Below are positions 1-5,623 of a stretch of DNA of 5,623 bases, piece by piece (positions within the stretch are counted from its first letter, which is position 1; each line of letters begins with the position of its first letter). The stretch lies in assembly GCA_004566265.1 (NCBI GenBank), contig SPLB01000035.1:1-5623 (forward strand), written 5' to 3'. The notes under the pieces were generated by a model, which searched no databases, was not told the origin of the DNA, and worked only from the letters and a program-made list of their open reading frames with translations. The DNA is from Paracoccaceae bacterium. GTDB taxonomy: Bacteria; Pseudomonadota; Alphaproteobacteria; Rhodobacterales; Rhodobacteraceae. A program made the position numbers and the translations under genes.

Positions 1-136
1 TCAGTTTTTCTATCTCGTCAGTTTTGCGCGCGATCTCTACGTCTTGTTGCGGCGCAAAAAGCACATGAGCGACATTCTTGTTCAGTTGTACGGATGGGGT
101 TTGTTTTTTCGGTCTCGCCCCGTTTGGGGGCATCAT
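1..136 (-). CDS. Possible 5' end of an unidentified gene, cut by the window edge
   Basis: A minus-strand frame stays open from the left edge back past position 196. The best start is the ATG at 134-136, because an AGGA lies 5 nt before it. In-frame ATGs at 140-142 and 194-196 are alternatives; the first has AGG directly abutting it and the second has no visible Shine-Dalgarno. The visible protein of about 45 residues begins MMPPNGARPKKQ and goes on to a charged, helix-like stretch (DVEIARKTDEIEKL). That composition is more protein-like than the competing frames. I do not recognise the family. Third-position GC is clearly lower than in hisS, so it may be an accessory gene or not a gene at all. 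If real, it is divergent from hisS and the two would share the promoter region. Confidence is low because only a fragment is visible. Confidence 0.3.
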   Translation of the reverse strand, partial: MMPPNGARPKKQTPSVQLNKNVAHVLFAPQQDVEIARKTDEIEKL

Positions 137-346
137 TTGCATCCTGCAGGCGGACAGCCCTTCCACTGGGACAGATTTGCTGTGGAGTTTTCTCATGTCT
201 AGCATCGCGATTAAGGCAATTCGCAAACACTGCATGAAAGTCGTCTTTGAGCCTTATTTGCCAGTCGAACAGGGCGCGCGGCTTGCTGTCGAGCGCGCCT
301 TGGGCTAGACGCTCGGGCGATACCAACCACCCGCGAGGAGGCCACA
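137..346. other. Upstream (leader) region of hisS
   Basis: This stretch has no gene I can support firmly. Three things are visible. First, there is a 37-codon plus-strand ORF at 195-308 (ATG to TAG) with GGAG 7 nt before its ATG. Second, a hairpin at 271-301 has a 9-bp stem including one G-U pair and a 13-nt loop; it has no T-run after it, so it is not a simple terminator. Third, the hisS Shine-Dalgarno GAGGAGG at 335-341 sits 5 nt before the ATG and fixes the start. I found no convincing -35/-10 pair, and no T-box or His-rich leader peptide (the small ORF has a single His codon). Confidence 0.4.
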
Positions 347-1837
347 ATGGCCAAAGCCAAGAAACAGCCCCGCCCCAAGGCAGTGACACCCAAGGGTTTC
401 CGTGACTATTTTGGTGAAGAGGTGACCCAGCGCAGCCATATGCTGGGTCAGATCGCGGACGTATATCATCATTACGGTTTTGACGCACTTGAGTCCTCCG
501 CCGTTGAGACGGTGGACGCTCTTGGCAAGTTCCTCCCGGACGTAGATCGCCCGAATGAAGGCGTGTTCGCCTGGCAGGAAGCCGATGAGAATGAAGGGGG
601 CGACTGGATGGCGCTGCGGTATGACCTCACCGCGCCCTTGGCCCGTGTTTACGCGCAGCACCGCAATGACCTGCCCAGCCCTTATCGCCGCTATGCGATG
701 GGCCCTGTCTGGCGCAATGAGAAACCAGGTCCCGGCCGCTATCGCCAGTTCTATCAATGCGATGCTGACACTGTTGGAACCGCATCCATGGCGGCAGATG
801 CAGAGATCTGCATGATGCTGTCGGACACGCTTCAGCGCGTTGGAATTCCACGCGGCGACTATCTGGTGCGCGTGAACAACCGCAAGGTTCTAAATGGTGT
901 GCTCGAGGCAATGGGGCTGGCCGAAGACGATCCCAAGCGGGACGACGTGCTGCGGACGATCGACAAGTTCGACAAAGTCGGTGAGGCTGGCGTGCGCCAG
1001 TTGCTGACCAAGGGGCGTTTGGACGCCTCTGGTGCCTTTATCGACGGTGTTGGCCTTGCCGATTCGCAGGCCGATCCGGTGATTGCGTTTCTCACGTCCA
1101 AAGCGGCGGATGTCGCCGGCACCATAGCGAACCTGCACAATGCGGTCGGCGACAGCAAAGTGGGTGTCGAAGGCATCGACGAATTGGAACAGATCGGCGC
1201 GCTTTTGGCCGCTGGCGGCTATGGCGACGATCAGGTGCTGATCGACCCGTCCATTGTACGCGGTCTGGGATATTACACTGGCCCCGTGTTTGAGGCCGAA
1301 CTGACGTTTGAGATTCTGGATGAAAAAGGGCACAAGCGGCAGTTTGGCTCTGTGTCGGGTGGCGGTCGCTATGACGGTCTGGTCAAGCGTTTCACTGGTC
1401 AAGAAGTGCCCGCCGTGGGTGTGTCTATTGGAGTTGACCGTCTGCTGGCGGCCTTGCGCGAAAAGGGCCGTCTGGCTGCGACCCCCGTCGGCCCGGTGGT
1501 TGTTACCGTCATGGATCGCGCGCGTATGGCGGACTATCAGGCGATGGTTGCTGAATTGCGCAAAGCGGGCATTCGCGCAGAGGTATACCTCGGCAATCCC
1601 AAGAATTTTGGAAACCAGCTGAAATACGCAGACAAGCGCAACTCTCCGATCGCGGTTATTGAAGGCGGCGAAGAAAAAGAGCGCGGCGTGGTGCAGATCA
1701 AGGATCTGATCCTTGGCGCAAAAATCGCCGAAAGCGCGACGCTGGAAGAGTGGAAAGAACGCCCGAGCCAGCTCGAGGTGGCCCGCGGTGATCTGGTGGC
1801 CAAGGTGCACGAAATCCTCAAGAGCCAGGAGGGCTGA
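347..1837 (+). CDS. hisS: Histidyl-tRNA synthetase (HisRS)
   Basis: Cytosolic class II aminoacyl-tRNA synthetase that charges tRNA-His with histidine using ATP. The 496 residues show the family order. Residues 1-16 are a basic N-terminal extension, followed by the motif 1 region starting GFRDYF (17-22). Motif 2 is at about 117-135 ([17 protein letters not shown], with R123 as the class II arginine). The histidine A motif is [12 protein letters not shown] at 305-316, with R305 matching the catalytic arginine of E. coli HisRS. The histidine B motif is SGGGRYDGL at 337-345, and motif 3 is [15 protein letters not shown] at 356-370. The anticodon-binding domain begins near 383 and contains [17 protein letters not shown]. 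The protein is about 70 residues longer than E. coli HisRS, as is usual for alphaproteobacterial forms. The start is fixed by GAGGAGG 5 nt upstream. It is the first gene of a hisS-hisZ-hisG operon. Confidence 0.97.
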   Translation: MAKAKKQPRPKAVTPKGFRDYFGEEVTQRSHMLGQIADVYHHYGFDALESSAVETVDALGKFLPDVDRPNEGVFAWQEADENEGGDWMALRYDLTAPLARVYAQHRNDLPSPYRRYAMGPVWRNEKPGPGRYRQFYQCDADTVGTASMAADAEICMMLSDTLQRVGIPRGDYLVRVNNRKVLNGVLEAMGLAEDDPKRDDVLRTIDKFDKVGEAGVRQLLTKGRLDASGAFIDGVGLADSQADPVIAFLTSKAADVAGTIANLHNAVGDSKVGVEGIDELEQIGALLAAGGYGDDQVLIDPSIVRGLGYYTGPVFEAELTFEILDEKGHKRQFGSVSGGGRYDGLVKRFTGQEVPAVGVSIGVDRLLAALREKGRLAATPVGPVVVTVMDRARMADYQAMVAELRKAGIRAEVYLGNPKNFGNQLKYADKRNSPIAVIEGGEEKERGVVQIKDLILGAKIAESATLEEWKERPSQLEVARGDLVAKVHEILKSQEG

Positions 1838-1840
1838 GGT

Positions 1841-2923
1841 ATGACAAGGTCTGATATTTTTGCGCGCGCGGCTCTGCTGCGACAGCGCTTTGAAATCGCG
1901 GGCGGGCAGGTGGTGGAAACCCCCATGCTGCAGCCCGCGGCCACATTGCTGGATCTGTATGGCGAAGACATCCGTGCCCGCGCCTATGTGACCTCAGACG
2001 CCCTGCGCGGTGAGCAGATGCTGCGCCCGGACTTCACTGTGCCAGTGGTTCAGCAGCATATGGCTGACGGTGCTGAGCCTGCGCGTTACACCTATGCGGG
2101 CGAAGTGTTCCGCCGTCAGGAACATGACCCGGATCGCTCCAATGAATATGTACAGGTCGGTTATGAGGTCTTTGACCGTACAGATGCCGCTGAGGCCGAC
2201 GCAGAGGTCTTCGCCCTGTTTCAACTGCAACTTCGCGGCCTGCCGCTGCGTGCGGCAACAGGGGACATTGGCATTTTGATGGCTGCGGTGGACGGGCTGT
2301 CCACAACCGCGATGCGCAAATCTGCGCTGCGGCGTCATATCTGGCGCCCGCGTCGCTTCCGCGCGCTGCTTGATCGCTTCGCCGGGCGTGTTGATGTGCC
2401 CGAAAGCCGCAAGGCGCTGCTCGCAGGTGAGGTCGACACCTCGGCTCCTGTAATCGGCAAGCGCCGCAGGGCGGAGGTAGAGGCACGTATTGCGGCGCTG
2501 AAAGCCGATGCGGTTGTTGCGCCGATTGCGGACCACGAGCTCAACGCGCTGGAAACCCTCATGGCGGTGCGTGAAACGCTTCCGTTTGCGCTTGAGCATA
2601 TGCGCGACATTGCGGTGGATTTGCCGTCGATCCTGCCGGCGCTGGAACGGCTGCAAGCCCGTGTCGCGGCCCTGCGGGCACGTGGCATTGATGTGGATTC
2701 TCTGGATTTCGAGGCCGCATACGGTCGCACGTCCATGGAATATTACGACGGGTTTGTCTTTGGCTTCTACGCCGATCGCCGCCCCGATCTGCCGCCGGTG
2801 GCAACCGGTGGTCGTTATGATGCGCTGACGCGTCAACTGGGGCAGGGGGGGGAAATCCCGGCCGTCGGCGGTGTGATCCGCCCGGACCTGATCCTGGCTC
2901 TCGAAGCGGAGGAAAACGTATGA
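1841..2923 (+). CDS. hisZ: ATP phosphoribosyltransferase regulatory subunit HisZ
   Basis: HisZ is a HisRS-like protein without aminoacylation activity. It binds the short form of HisG and is needed for its activity and for feedback inhibition by histidine. The 360 residues align with the HisRS catalytic core only. There is a motif 2-like YAGEVFRRQE at 85-94, a histidine A-like EYYDGFVFGFY at 300-310, and a histidine B-like ATGGRYDAL at 321-329. The protein ends just after the motif 3 region (AVGGVIRPDLILAL, 341-354), so the anticodon-binding domain is absent. The motif 3 arginine of HisRS is replaced by leucine (L350), and the position of the HisA arginine is T297. Both fit a non-catalytic paralogue. 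The ATG is 3 nt after the hisS stop, and its AGGAGGG Shine-Dalgarno (1827-1833) lies inside the end of hisS, so translation is probably coupled. The stop overlaps the hisG start. Confidence 0.95.
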   Translation: MTRSDIFARAALLRQRFEIAGGQVVETPMLQPAATLLDLYGEDIRARAYVTSDALRGEQMLRPDFTVPVVQQHMADGAEPARYTYAGEVFRRQEHDPDRSNEYVQVGYEVFDRTDAAEADAEVFALFQLQLRGLPLRAATGDIGILMAAVDGLSTTAMRKSALRRHIWRPRRFRALLDRFAGRVDVPESRKALLAGEVDTSAPVIGKRRRAEVEARIAALKADAVVAPIADHELNALETLMAVRETLPFALEHMRDIAVDLPSILPALERLQARVAALRARGIDVDSLDFEAAYGRTSMEYYDGFVFGFYADRRPDLPPVATGGRYDALTRQLGQGGEIPAVGGVIRPDLILALEAEENV

Positions 2924-3612
2924 CCTTGAAGCTTGGTGTGCCGTCCAAGGGGCGGTTGATGGAGAAGACTTTTGTCTGGTTTGCCAAACGCGGTCTGCAG
3001 CTCAGTCGCACCGGCTCCGAGCGTGAATATGCCGGTGCCGTAGAGGGGATAGACGGGATCGAGCTGCTGCTGTTGTCTGCGGGTGAAATCCCGCGCGAGC
3101 TGGCGTCCGGCAATATCCACCTTGGCGTCACCGGCACCGATCTGGTGCAGGAAAAGCTGGCGCGCTGGGAGCAGGAAGTGGAAGACGTCGCAGAAATGGG
3201 CTTTGGCTTTGCCGATCTGATCCTTGCGGTTCCGAACTGCTGGGTCGATGTTGAAACGCTGGAAGATCTGGATGCCGTGGCCGCCGCATTCCGGGCGGAA
3301 CATGGGCACCGCCTGCGAGTAGCGACAAAATACCACCGTCTCGTGCGTGAATTCCTGACGGATGCCGGCGTTGCCGACTATCAGCTTGTCGACAGCCAGG
3401 GAGCGACAGAAGGCACGGTGAAGAATGAGACCGCCGAAATGGTTGCCGACATAACCACAACCGGTGAAACACTGCGGGCAAATCACCTGAAAATCCTTGG
3501 TGACGGCCTGGTGCTGAAATCGCAAGCGACGCTCTGGCGCAGCCGTGTTGCGGCCTATTCTCCGGAAGAAAAGTCGACGCTTAGGAAACTGCGGGACAAG
3601 CTCGCGGCTTGA
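2920..3612 (+). CDS. hisG: ATP phosphoribosyltransferase catalytic subunit, short form
   Basis: HisG catalyses the first committed step of histidine biosynthesis, condensing ATP with PRPP to give phosphoribosyl-ATP, in the cytosol. At 230 residues it is the short form: it lacks the C-terminal ACT-like regulatory domain of long HisG (about 300 residues) and so depends on HisZ. Visible family motifs are GVPSKGRL at 6-13, LGVTGTDLVQE at 68-78, RVATKYHRLVREF at 133-145, and the PRPP-binding region DITTTGETLRAN at 177-188. The ATG overlaps the hisZ stop (ATGA), and GGAGG at 2908-2912 lies 7 nt upstream, so production is probably coupled to HisZ, its obligate partner. A terminator follows 24 nt after the stop. 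The gene looks intact, with codon use like its operon partners. Confidence 0.96.
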   Translation: MTLKLGVPSKGRLMEKTFVWFAKRGLQLSRTGSEREYAGAVEGIDGIELLLLSAGEIPRELASGNIHLGVTGTDLVQEKLARWEQEVEDVAEMGFGFADLILAVPNCWVDVETLEDLDAVAAAFRAEHGHRLRVATKYHRLVREFLTDAGVADYQLVDSQGATEGTVKNETAEMVADITTTGETLRANHLKILGDGLVLKSQATLWRSRVAAYSPEEKSTLRKLRDKLAA

Positions 3613-3635
3613 GCTGTCCCAAAGTAATGTGCCCG

Positions 3636-3665
3636 AAGCTCCGTCAGTAAACCCCGGGGCTTTTT
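3636..3665 (+). terminator. Rho-independent terminator of the hisS-hisZ-hisG operon
   Basis: AAGCTCCG (3636-3643) pairs with CGGGGCTT (3655-3662). The stem is 8 bp with one G-U wobble, the loop is 11 nt, and the stem runs into five T residues (3661-3665). It lies 24 nt after the hisG stop and just before the convergent DUF1489 stop. Read on the minus strand there is no T-run after the stem, so it should act mainly on the his transcript. Confidence 0.75.
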
Positions 3666-3668
3666 CGC

Positions 3669-4100
3669 TTACAAAATCCCAATGTCAGACAGAGCTTTGG
3701 CCAAGGCCTCTGGCATGGGCGTCTCACTCGCGCGGCTTTCGTTCAGATCTGCAGGGCTTTCCTCGGGCTTGAGGTAGCGCCATCCTTGAAACGGACGACG
3801 GGGGGCGATTTGTGTGCGATAAATCTTGCGGTCCAGCGCAATCGCGCAGCGGCGGATGCCTGCCTCATCGGTGAGGGGTTGCAAGGAGAGTATTTTTTGC
3901 CGACATTGTATCTCGCCTTTGATCACCCAATAGATCGACCCACCAGCCAAAATCTCCGCCTCACGTTTGGGCCACATGCGGGTGATATGCCGCGGCAGAC
4001 CATCGGCAAAGCGCAGCCGGAATTCGTTTTGCCATTCTTGCAGGCTTTCAACGCTTTCAGAGCCGACGGAGAGTTTGACGAGATTCACAAATTTGGTCAC
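3669..4100 (-). CDS. DUF1489 family protein
   Basis: A 143-residue soluble protein of unknown function, which I recognise as DUF1489. Conserved blocks are the N-terminus MTKFVNLVKLSVG, GLPRHITRMWPKRE at 34-47, GGSIYWVIKGEIQCRQKIL at 53-71, GIRRCAIALD at 81-90 and RRPFQGWRYL at 101-110. There is no signal peptide or membrane segment. The conserved tryptophans and basic residues hint at binding of some ligand, but no activity should be assumed. The start is a GTG at 4098-4100, chosen because it gives the usual MTK N-terminus and because an in-frame stop lies 15 nt upstream (4116-4118), leaving no ATG choice. The Shine-Dalgarno is weak. The gene converges on hisG with 56 bp between the stop codons and has no evident pathway link to it. 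Confidence 0.85.
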   Translation of the reverse strand: MTKFVNLVKLSVGSESVESLQEWQNEFRLRFADGLPRHITRMWPKREAEILAGGSIYWVIKGEIQCRQKILSLQPLTDEAGIRRCAIALDRKIYRTQIAPRRPFQGWRYLKPEESPADLNESRASETPMPEALAKALSDIGIL

Positions 4101-4495
4101 TGGAGTTCCGGACAGTCAGTTAAGTTGTTTTTTTCGAAGTTTAGCGTCTTAGGCGCTGTGGACAAGACGGCCAAACACGTTTGCTTGGTGAACGCACGGT
4201 GGCACTTATAACAGACGCGACCGCTTTATGAGTTCCTAGTTCATTATATTTCTATAAAGTGACGGCGATTTCACGAGTGGATTCGCACCACCAGTCCAAT
4301 TCAAAAACATACGCCCACTTGGGACTTCGGTGCTGCACGCCATATCATTGATCTGCTCCTGATGACTTGTTGTTTCGTGCGCAGATCGCACAGTAAGAAG
4401 TATGTTTTCCCAATATCGTCCAGACGCCCGAACTCCTGTCGATCAAATCCAGGGGCTGTGCTGAAGAATGTGATTAATGCGTTTCCGTTTGTTTG
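4101..4495. other. Intergenic stretch without a recognisable gene
   Basis: This part is less GC-rich than its flanks, with an AT-rich patch near 4228-4260, and no frame gives a protein I recognise. The open stretches in it lack good starts and Shine-Dalgarno sequences. A perfect TATAAT occurs on the minus strand (4243-4248), about 143 nt before the DUF1489 start, but no -35 lies at the proper distance. The minus-strand frame of the transposase relic continues open to a stop at 4301-4303 without resembling anything known. The stretch is probably decayed accessory DNA left after an insertion. Confidence 0.5.
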
Positions 4496-4676
4496 TGACG
4501 CCCATTCACAGGCGTTGAAGACGTCTCAGCATTCTTCTGGCGTGAAGAGCTCACATATTTGGCCGATGGCTTCGTTGAGCTGATCGAACGTTCCCGCACC
4601 GATGCGGCGGAGGTGGGTCGAGTTGTGAGAACGCCCTGGTAAACCGAGGGCTATATTGAGGAAATCTACGGATTTG
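4496..4676 (-). pseudogene. Decayed C-terminal fragment of an IS630-family transposase
   Basis: Read on the minus strand, this stretch resembles the end of IS630-type DDE transposases in the right order. First comes FPQYSP (4647-4664), like the family's LPxYSP. Next is AFSQL (4620-4634), like AFxKLK. Then follow HLRRIGAGTFDQL and LFTPEEC, and finally a degenerate FNACEWAS in place of the usual NYFKAAGY-type tail. It is clearly broken. About three residues, including the expected NPIE block with the catalytic glutamate, are missing between YSP and AF. One nucleotide (4619) replaces a codon between AFSQL and THLRR, a frameshift. An in-frame TGA (4526-4528) stands where a tryptophan codon is expected. 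The N-terminal two thirds are not visible, and I did not find terminal inverted repeats. The family call is from memory of typical sequences. Confidence 0.7.
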
Positions 4677-4778
4677 TAGCACGTCCCAGCCCGATCTCTA
4701 TCATCACCGATGACGGGATGCGGAGGTGTTTGTGAAACCCAAGCGCTGGCGGGTCACCAATTGTGGATCGTTTTTGCC

Positions 4779-5623
4779 TCAGCCCGACAGGATAGAGGCG
4801 GACCAGGCAACTCGCGACTTTGCAGGCTTCCCACTGCTGATGTCGTCGCAGGAACTGAAACTCTGTATCTCGCGGGCCTGGCAATGAACCTCAAATCTAT
4901 GTTCGGCGAAATCGATTTGATAGACTTTGCACCGTGCCTCGTCTTTTAGCAGGACCGCAGAAAGCTTGGAATCAATTGGCATATGCGGAGAGGCTGAGCG
5001 TACGCAGATCTCGGCGGTTTGGGCTGCGGCATGCCAGTCACTTCGGCCGCGGTAGAGCGGAAGATAGATCCTGCCCGCGGCCTCGGCGCGCAGCACTTCA
5101 GCGGCATTTCCGGGGTTCACCCTTCCGTATTTGTGGAGTTGCGGCAGAACAAGAACCGTTGTCGCGAACCGGCACCCGCCAAGATGGGTAGCCTCCCAGA
5201 TGTCGAATTGGCCGGGGTATGCCTCATCCGCCTTTCTACCCAGCGCGCGGTACGTGTTGAACCCGAACTTTGCGCAGCATAGGTCATGTTTCCCATGGGT
5301 ACAGCATAACACCAGAGGCGCGGCCAGCTCCGACGAAGCATCCGGTATAGTCCTGCCGTCTTCGATTGCGTCTATAAGGGCAGGCAAGGCTTCCGGTGGT
5401 GCATCGAACATGCGTGCAGCCGGAAAAATATAAACGCGGCAGCGCGAGTTATCAGCGGATTTACGGTCAATCAGGTTCACCCTAACGCCGCGGCTTGCAA
5501 GCCGGTCAATGGCGGTCCGTAATGCGTCATCCATACCCTTGGCCAAGCGCGGGCTGTGCTGCCAAAGTGCTTTTGGCCATTGTATCAAAACGGTGCTTGG
5601 GTTGTGAACACCCCAGCCGGCCA
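4779..5623 (-). CDS. Sucrase/ferredoxin-like protein (Apd1-type thioredoxin-like ferredoxin), 5' end outside window
   Basis: A protein of the sucrase/ferredoxin-like family, which carries a [2Fe-2S] cluster in a thioredoxin-like domain; the physiological partner is unknown and the name does not imply sucrase activity. The frame is open to the right edge. The codons at 5589-5621 read AGWGVHNPSTV into LIQWPKALWQ, the expected family N-terminal region, so the TTG at 5586-5588 is not the start and the true start lies beyond 5623. Counting from that TTG as 1, the hallmark CTHGKHDLCC is at 96-105 (a C-x8-C pair), followed by HLGGC at 135-139, where the family usually has HxGGH. Further conserved parts are the N-terminal RVNLIDR, VLVLPQLHKYGRV at 145-157 and YLPLYRGRSD. 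The C-terminus, ending in AWSASILSG, looks complete. No membrane segment is seen. Confidence 0.85.
   Translation of the reverse strand, partial: AGWGVHNPSTVLIQWPKALWQHSPRLAKGMDDALRTAIDRLASRGVRVNLIDRKSADNSRCRVYIFPAARMFDAPPEALPALIDAIEDGRTIPDASSELAAPLVLCCTHGKHDLCCAKFGFNTYRALGRKADEAYPGQFDIWEATHLGGCRFATTVLVLPQLHKYGRVNPGNAAEVLRAEAAGRIYLPLYRGRSDWHAAAQTAEICVRSASPHMPIDSKLSAVLLKDEARCKVYQIDFAEHRFEVHCQAREIQSFSSCDDISSGKPAKSRVAWSASILSG

Noticed and set aside
283..311. Possible promoter TTGCTG / TAGACG with 17-nt spacer upstream of hisS
   Set aside because: Each box matches only about three of six consensus positions, which is easily met by chance here.
18..488. Long minus-strand ORF covering the start of hisS
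   Set aside because: It overlaps the well-supported hisS start, has a biased composition rich in Trp, Arg and Cys, and matches no family I know. It is a shadow ORF in GC-rich DNA.
890..1810. 306-codon minus-strand ORF inside hisS
   Set aside because: It lies opposite a full HisRS with all its motifs and has a His- and Gln-rich composition typical of an antisense reading of a GC-rich gene.
1994..2836. 280-codon minus-strand ORF inside hisZ
   Set aside because: It is antisense to hisZ, lacks recognisable motifs, and the sense gene is certain.
3786..4211. 141-codon plus-strand ORF opposite the DUF1489 gene
   Set aside because: The minus-strand frame carries the conserved DUF1489 blocks, so this is its antisense shadow.
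4243..4248. Perfect TATAAT on the minus strand upstream of DUF1489
   Set aside because: There is no -35-like element 16-18 nt upstream, and it lies in an AT-rich patch 143 nt from the start codon.
4463..4537. Inverted repeat GAAGAATG / CATTCTTC (4463-4470 and 4530-4537)
   Set aside because: It is only 8 bp with a 59-nt gap and lies partly inside the transposase coding relic, so it is not a credible IS terminus or terminator.
4666..4884. 72-codon minus-strand ORF overlapping the end of the ferredoxin-like gene
   Set aside because: It overlaps the intact C-terminus of the ferredoxin-like protein in another frame, and its N-terminal half is a shadow of that gene.
5586..5588. TTG as the start codon of the ferredoxin-like gene
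   Set aside because: The frame remains open and family-like upstream to the window edge, so the start lies outside the window.

Overview
The window looks like a chromosomal segment of an alphaproteobacterium, most likely a Rhodobacterales (roseobacter-group) species. The reasons are the compact hisS-hisZ-hisG cluster, a short HisG that needs HisZ, the 496-residue alphaproteobacterial-style HisRS, and a DUF1489 protein, a family I know mainly from Alphaproteobacteria. This assignment rests on recognising protein families; no database search was run.

Layout. At the left edge (about 1-136, minus) there may be the 5' end of an unidentified gene that runs off the window. It would be divergent from the his cluster. 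Positions 137-346 form the upstream region of hisS, with a possible 37-codon upstream ORF, a GC-rich hairpin and a strong Shine-Dalgarno sequence. Positions 347-3612 hold a tight plus-strand operon: hisS (histidyl-tRNA synthetase), hisZ (regulatory subunit of ATP phosphoribosyltransferase) and hisG (its catalytic subunit). hisS and hisZ are 3 nt apart, and hisZ and hisG overlap by ATGA. An intrinsic terminator follows at 3636-3665. A convergent DUF1489 gene lies at 3669-4100 on the minus strand. Positions 4101-4778 contain no intact gene, but a decayed C-terminal fragment of an IS630-family transposase can be read at 4496-4676 (minus). From 4779 to the right edge is a minus-strand sucrase/ferredoxin-like (Apd1-type thioredoxin-like ferredoxin) gene. 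Its 5' end lies outside the window.

How the genes work together. HisG and HisZ form the hetero-oligomeric enzyme for the first step of histidine biosynthesis. HisZ is a paralogue of the HisRS catalytic core. Having HisRS, its pseudo-synthetase paralogue and HisG in one translationally coupled unit links histidine synthesis with histidine charging onto tRNA. The DUF1489 and sucrase/ferredoxin genes have no evident link to this pathway.

No wholly new system is evident. The points most worth a second look are the HxGGC (instead of HxGGH) cluster-ligand motif in the ferredoxin-like protein, the transposase relic, and the leader of hisS.
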